This document shows positions 1-7,621 of a DNA stretch of 10,543 bases, piece after piece; position 1 is the first letter of the stretch; every line of letters starts with the position of its first letter. This DNA is from Thermoanaerobaculia bacterium (lineage in GTDB: Bacteria > Acidobacteriota > Thermoanaerobaculia > Multivoradales > UBA5704): NCBI GenBank assembly GCA_025937035.1, contig JAICSG010000073.1:1-10543 (forward strand). The letters are read 5' to 3'. Position numbers and translations under genes: made by a program. A model generated the notes under the pieces. It made no database searches and had not been told where the DNA came from. It saw only the letters and a list, made by a program, of their open reading frames with translations.

Positions 1-668
1 CGGTGCCCATCCGGCAGGCTCTCGGAATTCGCGTTGCTGAAGATGTCGAACCCCTCGGCGTAGGCCTGCATCAGGCCGTACTCGATGCCGTTGTGGACCA
101 TCTTCACGAAGTGGCCGGAGCCCACCGGGCCGCAGTGCAGGTACCCTTCCTCGGCGGTGCTCTTCTTCCCCTCGCGGCCCGGCGCGGGCGATACGTCGCC
201 GCGGCCAGGGGCGAGCGTCTTCCAGATCGGATCGAGCCGCTCGACCACCTCGCGCTCGCCGCCGATCATCAGACAGTAGCCGCGCTCGAGGCCCCAGACG
301 CCGCCGCTGGTGCCGGCGTCCACGTAGAAGACCCCCTTCTCGGCCAGCATGCGCGAGCGCCGCACGTCGTCCTTGTAATAGGAGTTGCCGCCGTCGACTA
401 TGGCGTCCCCCTTCTCCATCCGCTGGCCCAGCTCCTTCACCATCCCCTCGGTGGGGTCTCCGGCGGGCACCATGATCCACGCCGCGCGCGGCGGCTGCAG
501 CCGCTGGACGAATTCGTCCAGCGTGCCGGCGCCCGAGGCTCCCTCGGCCACCAGCTCCGCGATCGCATTGGCGTTCAGGTCGTAGACGACGCACTCGTGC
601 CCGCCCCGCAGCAGGCGGCGCACCATGTTGCCCCCCATGCGGCCGAGGCCGATCATGCCGATCTGCAT
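1..668 (-). CDS. gnd: 6-phosphogluconate dehydrogenase, short NAD-type (partial, C-terminus off the left edge)
   Basis: Cytosolic enzyme of the oxidative pentose phosphate pathway that decarboxylates 6-phosphogluconate to ribulose 5-phosphate and reduces a nicotinamide cofactor. About 222 residues are visible. The N-terminal Rossmann fold begins with [11 protein letters not shown], whose GLGRMG (residues 7-12) is the dinucleotide loop. VDGGNSYY is near residues 91-98, the substrate-site GTSGG at 119-123, and the catalytic stretch KMVHNG at 189-194 (Lys189, Asn193). The [19 protein letters not shown] segment resembles the short (about 300-residue) YqeC-type enzymes, commonly NAD-dependent, rather than the 470-residue Gnd; the cofactor preference is inference. 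The start is set by a strong Shine-Dalgarno AAGGGAGGG 6 bases before the ATG. The gene is divergent from the outer-membrane protein gene. The rest of the C-terminal helical domain lies outside the window. Confidence 0.95.
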   Translation of the reverse strand, partial: MQIGMIGLGRMGGNMVRRLLRGGHECVVYDLNANAIAELVAEGASGAGTLDEFVQRLQPPRAAWIMVPAGDPTEGMVKELGQRMEKGDAIVDGGNSYYKDDVRRSRMLAEKGVFYVDAGTSGGVWGLERGYCLMIGGEREVVERLDPIWKTLAPGRGDVSPAPGREGKKSTAEEGYLHCGPVGSGHFVKMVHNGIEYGLMQAYAEGFDIFSNANSESLPDGH

Positions 669-710
669 GGCTACCCTCCCTTGTGTGTTCTCGTGTTGTC
701 GTCCGTCCCC

Positions 711-726
711 GGTCCGGCGGCGGACC
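711..726. repeat. Short inverted repeat in the gnd / outer-membrane-protein divergent region
   Basis: GGTCCG-GCGG-CGGACC is a perfect 6-base inverted repeat with a 4-base loop. A further GGTCCG copy lies at 745-750 and a separate palindrome CTTTGCAAAG at 759-768. All sit in the 125-base gap between two divergent genes, so they could be regulator-binding or hairpin sites. There is no T-tract, so an intrinsic terminator is unlikely. I see no convincing -35/-10 pair here; TATACC at 737-742 lacks a -35 partner. Function is unknown, and a 6-base arm can arise by chance in GC-rich DNA. Confidence 0.35.
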
Positions 727-793
727 TTTGAGAGTCTATACCCAGGTCCGGGCCCCGGCTTTGCAAAGGATTGACGCGCGAGGAGGAGCGGTG

Positions 794-1486
794 ATGGAAC
801 GGAAATATGGATGGATCCTGGGAGCGATCTCGATGGGAGCTCTGCTGACGGCTCCGGCCCGCGGGCAGGTGGCGCTCGGCGGCAAGGCGGGCTCGCTGGG
901 GCTGGGCCTGGAGCTGACGGTGGGCCTCTCCCCGCAATGGAACGCCCGGATCGGCGCCAACGGCTTCAACTATACGGACGACCGCCGGAAGGCGGGGCAC
1001 CTCGAATACGACGCCACCGCGAAGCTGCGCACGGGCACGGCCCTTCTCGACTGGCACCCCGGAGGGCACGGCTTCCGCCTGAGCGGCGGCCTGGTCTACA
1101 ACGACACCCACATCGACGGCACCAGCCTGGTGCCCGCCTCGGGCAACTACGTCATTGGCGGCATCCCGGTGCCGGTCTCCCTGGTCGGCACCCTGAGCGG
1201 CAGAATCGACTTCGACCGGGTGGTCCCCTACGCCGGCCTGGGCTGGGGCAACGCGGTGGGCCGAGACCGCAAGGTCGGCTTCTTCCTCGACGCCGGAGCC
1301 ATCTTCCAGGGCAAGGGGAAGGTGAAGCTGACGCCCAACATCCCCGCGGGCAGCCCCCTCAACGACCCGACCGCCCGCGCGGCGCTCGACATCCTCCTGC
1401 GGGAGGAGGAGAACAGCATTCAGAAGGACGTGGCGGACTATACGGTGTATCCGGTGGTGGCGATCGGATTGACGTACAGGTTCTGA
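794..1486 (+). CDS. Small outer-membrane beta-barrel protein
   Basis: A 230-residue exported protein, unlikely to be an enzyme. Residues 1-24 form a signal peptide: basic MERK, a hydrophobic stretch around [13 protein letters not shown], then a probable signal-peptidase site at ARG|Q near residue 24. The mature part alternates polar and hydrophobic residues as in transmembrane beta strands ([58 protein letters not shown]). It ends in YRF, the terminal-Phe signal recognised by BamA. From memory it resembles small proteobacterial barrel proteins annotated only as hypothetical or outer-membrane protein; no ligand can be assigned. AGGAGGAG at 781-788 is an excellent Shine-Dalgarno 5 bases before ATG 794. 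A GTG at 791 is in frame but less well placed. The lipoprotein gene follows after 41 bases and may share the transcript. Confidence 0.85.
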   Translation: MERKYGWILGAISMGALLTAPARGQVALGGKAGSLGLGLELTVGLSPQWNARIGANGFNYTDDRRKAGHLEYDATAKLRTGTALLDWHPGGHGFRLSGGLVYNDTHIDGTSLVPASGNYVIGGIPVPVSLVGTLSGRIDFDRVVPYAGLGWGNAVGRDRKVGFFLDAGAIFQGKGKVKLTPNIPAGSPLNDPTARAALDILLREEENSIQKDVADYTVYPVVAIGLTYRF

Positions 1487-1507
1487 GGCGGCTCGGACCG
1501 AGGGTGG

Positions 1508-1516
1508 TGCTAAGCT
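1508..1516 (+). promoter_or_regulatory. Candidate extended -10 (TGC-TAAGCT) before the lipoprotein gene
   Basis: TGC followed by TAAGCT fits TGn-TANNNT. It ends 11 bases before ATG 1528, which has no Shine-Dalgarno, so a transcript would carry a leader of only a few bases. It overlaps a possible hairpin, GTGGTG (1504-1509) with CGCCAC (1518-1523), one pair being G-U. No -35 is visible. This is the weakest of the four start-adjacent -10-like sites in the window, and read-through from the upstream gene is an alternative. Confidence 0.25.
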
Positions 1517-1527
1517 CCGCCACGGTT

Positions 1528-2838
1528 ATGCGACGTGTCTTTCTTCTTCTGACGCTCCCGCTGCTTCTGGCCGGCTGCGCCGTCCGGTCAGCCTCTCCCG
1601 CTCATAAGGAAGACCCGATGAAACGGATCGCCGAGTCCTACGTCAAGCTGGTGCTCGCCGTCGGCCAGCACGATGCCGACTACGTCGACGCCTACTACGG
1701 CCCGCCGGAGTGGCGGACCGAGGCCGAGGCCCACAAGCGCCCGCTGCCCGAGATCCGCTCGGAGGCCGAGGCGCTGATCGCCGATCTCGCGGCCCATCCG
1801 CCGGCGGCCGGCGAGGAGGAGATCGTCCGCCTCCGCCATCAATATCTCCAGCGGCAGCTCCAGTCGATGGTGGCGCGGATCGACCTCGTCTCGGGAAAGA
1901 AGATGTCCTTCGACGAGGAGTCGAAGGCGCTCTACGACGCGGTCGCCCCGACCTACGGCGCCACGCACTTCCAGGGGATCCTCGATCAGCTCGAAAGGGA
2001 GGTGCCGGGGAGCGGTCCCCTGGCCGAGCGCGTGGAGGCCTTCCGCCAGCAATTCGTCATCCCCCGCGACCGTCTCGACGCGGTCTTCAGCACCGCCATC
2101 GACGAATGCCGGCGGCGCACGCTCCACCACATCGAGCTCCCCGCCGGCGAGAGCTTCGTGGTCGAGTACGTCACCAACAAGGCATGGAGCGGCTACAACT
2201 GGTACAAGGGGGGATTCCACAGCCTGATCCAGGTCAACACCGATCTGCCAATCTTCATCGACCGCGCGATCGATCTCGCCTGCCACGAGGGGTATCCGGG
2301 GCACCACGTCTACAACTCACTGCTCGAAAAGCACCTGGTGCGCGACCGCGGATGGATCGAATTCTCGGTCTACCCGCTCTTCTCGCCGCAGTCGCTGATC
2401 GCGGAGGGGACGGCCAACTTCGGCATCGAGGTGGCCTTCCCCGGCGACGAGCGGACCGCCTTCGAGCGCGCGAGGCTCTATCCGCTGGCTGGTCTCGATC
2501 CCTCGAAGGCCGAGCGCTACGCCGAGGTCCAGGGGCTGCTCCAGGGGTTGAGCTACGCCGGCAACGAGGCCGCTCGCCGGTATCTGAATGGTGAGATCTC
2601 GCGCCAGGACGCCGAGGCCTGGCTGGTGCGCTACGCCCTGATGTCTCCGGAAAGGGCGGCCCAGCGCGTCCGCTTCATCGATCAGTACCGGAGCTACGTG
2701 ATCAATTACAACCTCGGCCAGGACCTGGTGCGGCACTACATCGAGAAGCGGGGCGGCACCCCGGAACGGCACGAGGAACGCTGGCGGGAATTCGCGAAGC
2801 TGATCTCGTCGCCGCGGCTGCCGTCGGAGCTCAGGTAG
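1528..2838 (+). CDS. DUF885-like putative zinc metallopeptidase lipoprotein
   Basis: A 436-residue predicted envelope lipoprotein. The N-terminus MRRVFLLLTLPLLLAGC is a lipoprotein signal with lipobox LAGC and lipidated Cys17. The body is largely helical and charged. The key signature is CHEGYPGHH (Cys252 to His260), followed about 33 residues later by LIAEGTANF with Glu293. This HE-x4-HH plus EG-x-A layout matches DUF885-family proteins (HExxPGHH ... EGWA), thought to be metallopeptidase-like, with His253, His259 and/or His260, and Glu293 as possible metal ligands and Glu254 as possible general base. That assignment is by motif only; no substrate can be named. It is shorter than the 550-600 residues I associate with DUF885. 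ATG 1528 is chosen because it gives a complete lipobox signal; in-frame GTG 1507 and ATG 1618 are alternatives, the latter removing the signal. It ends one base from the convergent transglutaminase gene. Confidence 0.85.
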   Translation: MRRVFLLLTLPLLLAGCAVRSASPAHKEDPMKRIAESYVKLVLAVGQHDADYVDAYYGPPEWRTEAEAHKRPLPEIRSEAEALIADLAAHPPAAGEEEIVRLRHQYLQRQLQSMVARIDLVSGKKMSFDEESKALYDAVAPTYGATHFQGILDQLEREVPGSGPLAERVEAFRQQFVIPRDRLDAVFSTAIDECRRRTLHHIELPAGESFVVEYVTNKAWSGYNWYKGGFHSLIQVNTDLPIFIDRAIDLACHEGYPGHHVYNSLLEKHLVRDRGWIEFSVYPLFSPQSLIAEGTANFGIEVAFPGDERTAFERARLYPLAGLDPSKAERYAEVQGLLQGLSYAGNEAARRYLNGEISRQDAEAWLVRYALMSPERAAQRVRFIDQYRSYVINYNLGQDLVRHYIEKRGGTPERHEERWREFAKLISSPRLPSELR

Positions 2839-2839
2839 C

Positions 2840-4921
2840 TCACCCAGCCTTCCGCATCTTCCTCTCCGCCTCGTCAAGAGCCGCCTTGAGGACCTCGATC
2901 TCCTCGTCCTCCAGCGGCTGCCCCCCGAAGCTCTCGCGCAGGTAGAAGTCGATCACCCGGCCCGCCGGCAGGGCGGCGGCGGGATAGCGGGTCTCTGCCT
3001 CATGGCGCACGGCGAGCGGCGGCACCGAATCGGGCAGGGAGGTCCCCGCCCGGCCCAGGCGGCGCCGCAGGCGGCGGTAGGCGGCGGTGGCGGTGAGCGG
3101 CGGCTTCAGCCGGAGATAGAGCACCCAGACGGCCGCCGCGATCAACGTGAGCCCCAGCGCCACCGGCAGGGGGACGTCGGGCAAGCCCCGATGGCCGCCG
3201 GTCTTGGATTTGGCGGGGCCGAGCGCGTCGAGCCCGGACGAGGAGGGACGCGAGACCGTCCCGGGTTTCTCGTCACGCTTGAAGTGGGACCAGAAGTCGC
3301 TCCACAGATCGCGCAGGCTGCCGAAGATGCGAAGCTGATCGTAGAGGCCGAAGGTGAGGACGTAGCGGTCCCAGCGGAACTGCAGGAAATCCCACATCTG
3401 CTGGGCCAGGAGCATGGTCCCCTCGTTGCCGGCGGCCGGACGGCCGGCGGGGGGCGTGGGGTCGAAGATCCGCCATCCATGGCCCGGCAGGTAGGCCTCC
3501 ACCCAGGCGTGGGCGTTGTTCTCCCGCACGATGTAGTACCCCTCGAAAGGGTTGTACTCGCCGCCCAGGAAGCCGGTGACCAGTCGCGCCGGAATCCCCT
3601 GCGAGCGCAGCATCAGCACCATCGAGGAGGCGAAGTACTCGCACTGGCCGCTGCGGTAGCGGAAGAGGAAGTCCTCGATCGGGTTGTTGGGCGAGCGCCC
3701 CACGAAGTCGAGGGTGTAGGCGTAGTTGTCGATCAGATGGCTCTCGATCCGGCGGGCCCGTTGCAGGGGGGTCCCTTGTCCCATGACCTCGGCCGCCAGA
3801 GCGGCGATCCTGGGCGTCACGCCGGTCAAGTCGAGGGCCGGGTCCGTGGCGCCCCTGGGAGTGGCGCCAGCGAGCACCGGCGCGGGGGCGAGCCCCACGC
3901 GGTACTCCTGGACCTCCAGCGGGTTGAGCGGAAACGAAATGGCGCCGCCGGCGTCGATCCCGAGCGTCGAGACCCGGGGCTCGACCACCGCCGTCTCCAC
4001 CGGCAGAGGCATGCTCTGACTGTGGAGCGGCTGGAGCCAGATGGTGGCCCAGCGGGAGGGCTTCTCCGGGCTCAGACGGAAGCGGACTCCCTGGCCGCGC
4101 TGGAGGTTGCCCAGGCTCGGCGAGCGCCGCCAAGTCCCCACCTGGTAGACGTCGTAGGTGGCGGCCTTGAAGCGCATCCCCCTCTCGTCGCCAGTGGGCG
4201 CCTCCTCCAGCACCCGCAGGACCACCTCGCGGCTGCTGCGGATGCGGCCTATCGAGTCGAGTGTCACCTGATCGGAGAAACCGGCCGACTCCAGAGTCAC
4301 CCCGCTGCCGCCGCCGCGGCCCACGATGAACGGCGCCCGCACGCGCGGCAGGAGCATGAACATCGGGATGGCGATCACCACCGTGGCGGCCGTGGCGATC
4401 AGCAGGAAGCCGCGCAGGGGGATGAGGGCGAGCGCCGGATCCTCGCGGCCGAAGCCGGAGAGGACGTGAAGGAAGGCGAAGCGGGTCAGCAGCACCAGGA
4501 TCAGCACCAGGAAGCCGATCAGATAGAGCACGATCGTGGGGTGGACGCTGGTGCCCATGGCGGCCAGGAAGAGGAAGAAGACGCCGATCGACGCCTGCCA
4601 CTTGTCGCGCTCGCGGACGATGGCGAAGAGCTTCACCAGCACCGCGAACAGGCAGAGGTGGAGCACCGGTCCCACCAGTCCGCGGGAGATCACGAACATG
4701 TCGAGGAAGAAGAGGGGCAGGTAGATCAGCCCCAGCACGTTCATCCCCCAGGACGGCAGCCAGCGCGGCGGATCGAGGCTCGCCCGGCGCAGGAAGAGCA
4801 CGACGCCGAGGAGGAAGACGAGGACCGCCGGCCATCCCACCACGCCGTTGAACGGCAGCGGGACGGGGGCGAGCAGCGCCGTCCACCCGAGCAGCAGCCG
4901 CTTCTGCCGCGCGAAGCTCAT
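2840..4921 (-). CDS. TgpA-type membrane transglutaminase (DUF3488 / transglutaminase core / DUF4129)
   Basis: A 693-residue inner-membrane protein, last gene of the moxR-DUF58-transglutaminase operon. The N-terminal third (about residues 12-192) holds six or so hydrophobic segments, the DUF3488 region. A periplasmic part follows with a transglutaminase/protease-like core: GQCEYFA with catalytic Cys427, NNAHAWVEAY with His471, and WRIFDPTPP with Asp487, so the full Cys-His-Asp triad is present. One more membrane span lies at about 584-603. The cytosolic tail (YRRLRRRLGRAG to the C-terminus) resembles DUF4129 and ends in an acidic helix. In Pseudomonas aeruginosa the homologue TgpA is essential and envelope-located; its physiological substrate is not settled. 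ATG 4921 overlaps the TGA of the DUF58 gene as ATGA, implying translational coupling. Confidence 0.93.
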   Translation of the reverse strand: MSFARQKRLLLGWTALLAPVPLPFNGVVGWPAVLVFLLGVVLFLRRASLDPPRWLPSWGMNVLGLIYLPLFFLDMFVISRGLVGPVLHLCLFAVLVKLFAIVRERDKWQASIGVFFLFLAAMGTSVHPTIVLYLIGFLVLILVLLTRFAFLHVLSGFGREDPALALIPLRGFLLIATAATVVIAIPMFMLLPRVRAPFIVGRGGGSGVTLESAGFSDQVTLDSIGRIRSSREVVLRVLEEAPTGDERGMRFKAATYDVYQVGTWRRSPSLGNLQRGQGVRFRLSPEKPSRWATIWLQPLHSQSMPLPVETAVVEPRVSTLGIDAGGAISFPLNPLEVQEYRVGLAPAPVLAGATPRGATDPALDLTGVTPRIAALAAEVMGQGTPLQRARRIESHLIDNYAYTLDFVGRSPNNPIEDFLFRYRSGQCEYFASSMVLMLRSQGIPARLVTGFLGGEYNPFEGYYIVRENNAHAWVEAYLPGHGWRIFDPTPPAGRPAAGNEGTMLLAQQMWDFLQFRWDRYVLTFGLYDQLRIFGSLRDLWSDFWSHFKRDEKPGTVSRPSSSGLDALGPAKSKTGGHRGLPDVPLPVALGLTLIAAAVWVLYLRLKPPLTATAAYRRLRRRLGRAGTSLPDSVPPLAVRHEAETRYPAAALPAGRVIDFYLRESFGGQPLEDEEIEVLKAALDEAERKMRKAG

Positions 4922-5970
4922 CCCGCCATCCTCGCCGGAGCGTCGAGATCGAGATGGACCCGGATCTGCGGCGCCCGCGGGTCGCTCGCCGTGAGCGGCT
5001 CGGCGGTGCGCGGCCGGGACTGGATCAGGGCCAGGGCCTCGAGCACGGCCAGCCGCTGGCGGGGGCCGCTGGCGAAGCCGAGCGATCCCTCGCGCGTCAC
5101 CAGCTCGACCTCGTAGCCGCGCGCCAGATGATCGACGGCGATCGTGGCCGCCTCGCTGACCAGCCGCTCGAACCGGCTCTGCTCCGCGGGGTCCTTGAGA
5201 TCGCCCACGGCGTTGTCGAAGACGATCGACAGGCGCCGGCTCCGCTCGGCGGTGCGCTCGGTGAAGATCAGCTCGCCCGTGCGCGCGGTCTGCTTCCAGT
5301 GGATCCCCCGCGGATCGTCGCCGCGGCGGAAGGCGCGCAGGGCGTATAGGTCGTGCCCCCAGCCGCCGCGCCGGCTGGCGTCGTCCCCCGCCTGCTCAGA
5401 CTCCTGGGGGCGGCTCCCTCCGGCCGGGAACAGCTCGGGGAAGACCAGCACCTCGAAGTCCACCCGGTAGCGTACCCCCTTGCGGAAGAAGCCGAAGGGG
5501 AAGAGACTGGAGACGTGGACGTAGGGGAAGCGGTGGAATCCACGCGAGCCGACCATCAGCTCCAGTTGGCCGGCGCTCTTGCCCCGGCGCGGCAGGTAGG
5601 GGATGAGCAGCGGCGATCCCGAGCGCGAGAGGGTGAAGAGGAGGAACCAGCGGGGGAAGACCAGGGCCCGGCTCCGCAGCCGGAACCCCACCGCGAACGG
5701 CCGGTTGGCGAACACCTCGCCGGGGGGATCGATCTCCGCCTCCAGCCCGCGCACGTTCTCGCGCGAGGCCACGCCGGAGACGATCAGCAGAGAGAACATC
5801 AACGCCAGCACCATGTAGAGGGCGTTGTTGCCGGTGTTGGTGGCGGCGATGGCCACCAGCACCGTGAAGAGCACGTACCAGAGGCCCACCGTGGTGATGC
5901 GGATCCCTTCCGGGACGGCCCGGCGATAGAAGAAGCCGCTGGGGCTCTTCCGGGAGGCCGGCGCGCTCAC
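4918..5970 (-). CDS. DUF58 domain membrane protein, MoxR partner
   Basis: A 350-residue protein with two membrane segments at about residues 26-44 and 50-67. A beta-rich region of about 75-180 follows, then the DUF58 core. The family hallmark is clear: LRAFRRGDDPRGIHWKQTAR (residues 211-230), continuing to GELIFTE. The C-terminal part (LSIVFDNAV, then ATIAVDHLARGYEVELVT) looks like a von Willebrand-A-like fold, as known for DUF58. Such proteins are encoded beside MoxR ATPases and are thought to be their client or adaptor at the membrane; the exact role is not established. The start is GTG 5970, whose GTGA overlaps the MoxR stop; it gives the expected short cytosolic N-terminus before the first membrane span. 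The reading frame stays open far upstream of 5970, but that part is the antisense-frame shadow of MoxR and the Uma2 gene. Confidence 0.92.
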   Translation of the reverse strand: MSAPASRKSPSGFFYRRAVPEGIRITTVGLWYVLFTVLVAIAATNTGNNALYMVLALMFSLLIVSGVASRENVRGLEAEIDPPGEVFANRPFAVGFRLRSRALVFPRWFLLFTLSRSGSPLLIPYLPRRGKSAGQLELMVGSRGFHRFPYVHVSSLFPFGFFRKGVRYRVDFEVLVFPELFPAGGSRPQESEQAGDDASRRGGWGHDLYALRAFRRGDDPRGIHWKQTARTGELIFTERTAERSRRLSIVFDNAVGDLKDPAEQSRFERLVSEAATIAVDHLARGYEVELVTREGSLGFASGPRQRLAVLEALALIQSRPRTAEPLTASDPRAPQIRVHLDLDAPARMAG

Positions 5971-6929
5971 AGGGGCACCGGGGTCGCCGCCACCACCCGT
6001 TCGATCGCCTTCCTCGCCTGGTCGAGATCGGCCGTGCCCCGCTTGAGGGAGATCCGGTGCGCCAGCACCGGCCCGGCCAGACGCTGCACGTCGTCCGGGA
6101 TGACGTAGCCGCGCCCCTCGCAGAGGGCGAGCGCCTGGGCGGCCCGGAAGAGGGCCTGGAGCCCGCGGGTCGAGACCCCGAGGAGGAAGTCGCCGCCATG
6201 GCGGGTGGCCTCGGCGAGCGAGAGCATGTAGTCCGCCAGCTTGTCCGCGACCCGCACCCGCGCCACCCGTGCCTGGAGGTCGAGCAGCCCGTCCTGCGTG
6301 AGCACCGGCTGCATATGCTCCAGGAGGTCCTCGACGCCGCCCGAGAGCAGCAGGTCCTTCTCGTCCGCCCGCGGCGGATAGCCGAGCGAGAGCGACATCA
6401 GGAAGCGGTCGAGCTGCGACTCGGGGAGAGGGAAGGTCCCCTGGTACTCCAGCGGGTTCTGGGTGGCCAGCACCACGAAGGGCTCGGGGAGGGAGAACCG
6501 CTTGCGCTCGACCGAGACCTTGCGCTCGCTCATCGCCTCCAGCAGGGCCGACTGGGTCTTGGGGGTGGCGCGGTTGATCTCGTCCGCCAGCACCACGTTG
6601 GCGAACAGCGGGCCGGGGACGAACTCGAAGGCCTGATTCTTCTGGTTGTAGATCGAGACCCCGATGATGTCGGACGGCAGCAGGTCGCTGGTGAACTGGA
6701 TGCGCTGGAAGGAGAGCCCGAGCGAGCGGGCCAGCCCTTGAGCGAGGGTGGTCTTGCCGACGCCGGGGACGTCCTCCAGCAGGACGTGCCCGCGGGCGAG
6801 CAGGCAGACGGTGGCGAGGCGGATCACCTCGCGCTTGCCACGGATGACGCGGGCGACGTTCTCCTCGAGACGGCGGATCGGCTCGGCGGCGTGGAGCGCG
6901 TCGCTGGTTTCGACGGCGATGGATTCCAT
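5967..6929 (-). CDS. MoxR family AAA+ ATPase
   Basis: A 320-residue cytosolic AAA+ ATPase of the MoxR (RavA/MoxR) clade. Visible motifs are Walker A DVPGVGKT (residues 53-60), Walker B VVLADEINRAT with Asp116 and Glu117, sensor 1 ATQNP (Asn158), and the LDRF element with Arg175 as probable arginine finger. The C-terminal lid contains SLAEATRHGGDFLLGVSTRGLQAL in about residues 216-240, typical of MoxR, with its RxGxSxRG-like sensor 2 region. Family members act as chaperone-like remodellers that mature partner complexes, often working with von Willebrand-A proteins; here the partners are presumably the two downstream membrane proteins. It is first in the operon. ATG 6929 is the only sensible start. 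No strong Shine-Dalgarno precedes it, although a perfect TATAAT lies 40 bases upstream. Confidence 0.96.
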   Translation of the reverse strand: MESIAVETSDALHAAEPIRRLEENVARVIRGKREVIRLATVCLLARGHVLLEDVPGVGKTTLAQGLARSLGLSFQRIQFTSDLLPSDIIGVSIYNQKNQAFEFVPGPLFANVVLADEINRATPKTQSALLEAMSERKVSVERKRFSLPEPFVVLATQNPLEYQGTFPLPESQLDRFLMSLSLGYPPRADEKDLLLSGGVEDLLEHMQPVLTQDGLLDLQARVARVRVADKLADYMLSLAEATRHGGDFLLGVSTRGLQALFRAAQALALCEGRGYVIPDDVQRLAGPVLAHRISLKRGTADLDQARKAIERVVAATPVPL

Positions 6930-6969
6930 CGTGAGGTCTACTTGTATCCCGACGATTGATAGAGCTGCG

Positions 6970-6975
6970 ATTATA
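6970..6975 (-). promoter_or_regulatory. Candidate -10 box (TATAAT) for the moxR operon
   Basis: On the minus strand a perfect TATAAT sits in an AT-rich island unlike the surrounding DNA, in the 57-base gap between the Uma2 stop (6987) and the MoxR start (6929). A transcript would begin near 6963 and carry a leader of about 35 bases. No good -35 hexamer lies 16-18 bases upstream; that region is inside the end of the Uma2 gene, so an alternative sigma factor or activator is possible. It suggests that the operon can be transcribed independently of Uma2. Confidence 0.5.
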
Positions 6976-6986
6976 GAGAAAGATGC

Positions 6987-7595
6987 CTATGTCCGCGGAG
7001 CCTGGCGCCTCAGACGCCTCTCGACTCCCTTCCAGAACGCGGGGAGATCGAGATGGATTTCCGGCAGGACGCGGGAGCGGTATTCCGGACCGGCTGGCAC
7101 TTCGACCACGTACCGTCCTCCCTCGTTGACCAGGAATTCGATCTGGCGCTCCAGAGGGTCCACGATCCAGTATTCCCGGACGTCGGACTCGGCGTAGAGT
7201 GAGAGCTTCTGCACCCGGTCGTGGCGGGCCGTCCCCGGGGAGAGGACCTCGGCGGCCAGGTCGGGGGCTCCTTCGACGCGCTCTTGCAGGATCTCCCGCC
7301 GGGCTTCCGAGACATAGAAGACGTCCGGCTGGACCACCGAATGATCCGCGAGATTGACGTCCAGGGGAGCCACGTAGGCGCTCCCCCCAGTCTCCAGGGC
7401 GATGTCGTCGAGGAGCCGGAGGAGGACGGTGACGACGATCTGGTGCAGACGCGAGGGGCTCGGGCTCAAATAGAACCTCCCATAGATCAGCTCGCAACGT
7501 GGCTCGTCGGGCAGCGCCTCGTAGTCCTGGCGGCGGTAGGGACCGAGGTCGGAGTCGGGAGAGAGCGGAGGTTCCTTGAGCAGAGCCACGGCCAT
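6987..7595 (-). CDS. Uma2 family protein (DUF820, PD-(D/E)XK nuclease-like)
   Basis: A 202-residue protein of the Uma2/DUF820 family, abundant in cyanobacteria and several other phyla and predicted to have a restriction-endonuclease-like fold. Family marks in order are: the YRRQDYEALPDEPRCELIYGR region (about 20-40), SPSPSRLHQ (44-52), VVQPDVFYVS (Asp91), APDLAAEVLSPGT (Asp112, Glu116), then HDRVQKLSLYAESDVREYWIVDP (Asp126, Lys130). Asp91, Glu116 and Lys130 are likely active-site residues, so it looks intact. Biological role and target are unknown; these genes often occur singly, and a mobile or defence-related role is only speculation. ATG 7595 is chosen over in-frame ATG 7634 because the N-terminus MAVALLKEPP is typical, a -10-like TATACT sits just before it, and the longer form would overlap the recA promoter. 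It is divergent from recA. Confidence 0.88.
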   Translation of the reverse strand: MAVALLKEPPLSPDSDLGPYRRQDYEALPDEPRCELIYGRFYLSPSPSRLHQIVVTVLLRLLDDIALETGGSAYVAPLDVNLADHSVVQPDVFYVSEARREILQERVEGAPDLAAEVLSPGTARHDRVQKLSLYAESDVREYWIVDPLERQIEFLVNEGGRYVVEVPAGPEYRSRVLPEIHLDLPAFWKGVERRLRRQAPRT

Positions 7596-7601
7596 GAAAG
7601 A

Positions 7602-7607
7602 AGTATA
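7602..7607 (-). promoter_or_regulatory. Candidate -10 box (TATACT) just before the Uma2 start
   Basis: On the minus strand TATACT ends 6 bases before ATG 7595, so transcription at the usual distance would begin at or within a base of the A of the start codon, giving a leaderless mRNA. No Shine-Dalgarno lies in the intervening TCTTTC. No recognisable -35 is seen. The site is 15 bases from the recA -35 on the other strand, so the two promoters would be back to back. Confidence 0.4.
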
Positions 7608-7621
7608 TCTCCGGACAGGAT

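Noticed and set aside
771..776. TTGACG as a -35 box for the barrel gene
   Set aside because: It is only 18 bases before the start codon, with the Shine-Dalgarno directly after it, leaving no room for a -10 and a transcript start.
811..1527. Upstream in-frame extension of the lipoprotein gene
   Set aside because: It is a shadow of the beta-barrel gene in another frame. The lipoprotein signal peptide begins at 1528.
3068..3105. GGCGGCGG-rich tract resembling a simple repeat
   Set aside because: It encodes the basic Arg/Leu-rich segment of the transglutaminase tail (YRRLRRRLGR) and keeps frame, so it is ordinary coding sequence.
3002..5116. 704-codon open frame on the plus strand opposite the transglutaminase gene
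   Set aside because: The translation is rich in Arg, Gly, Gln and Ala with no domain, while the minus strand encodes an intact Cys-His-Asp transglutaminase. Long antisense frames are expected where third codon positions are mostly G or C.
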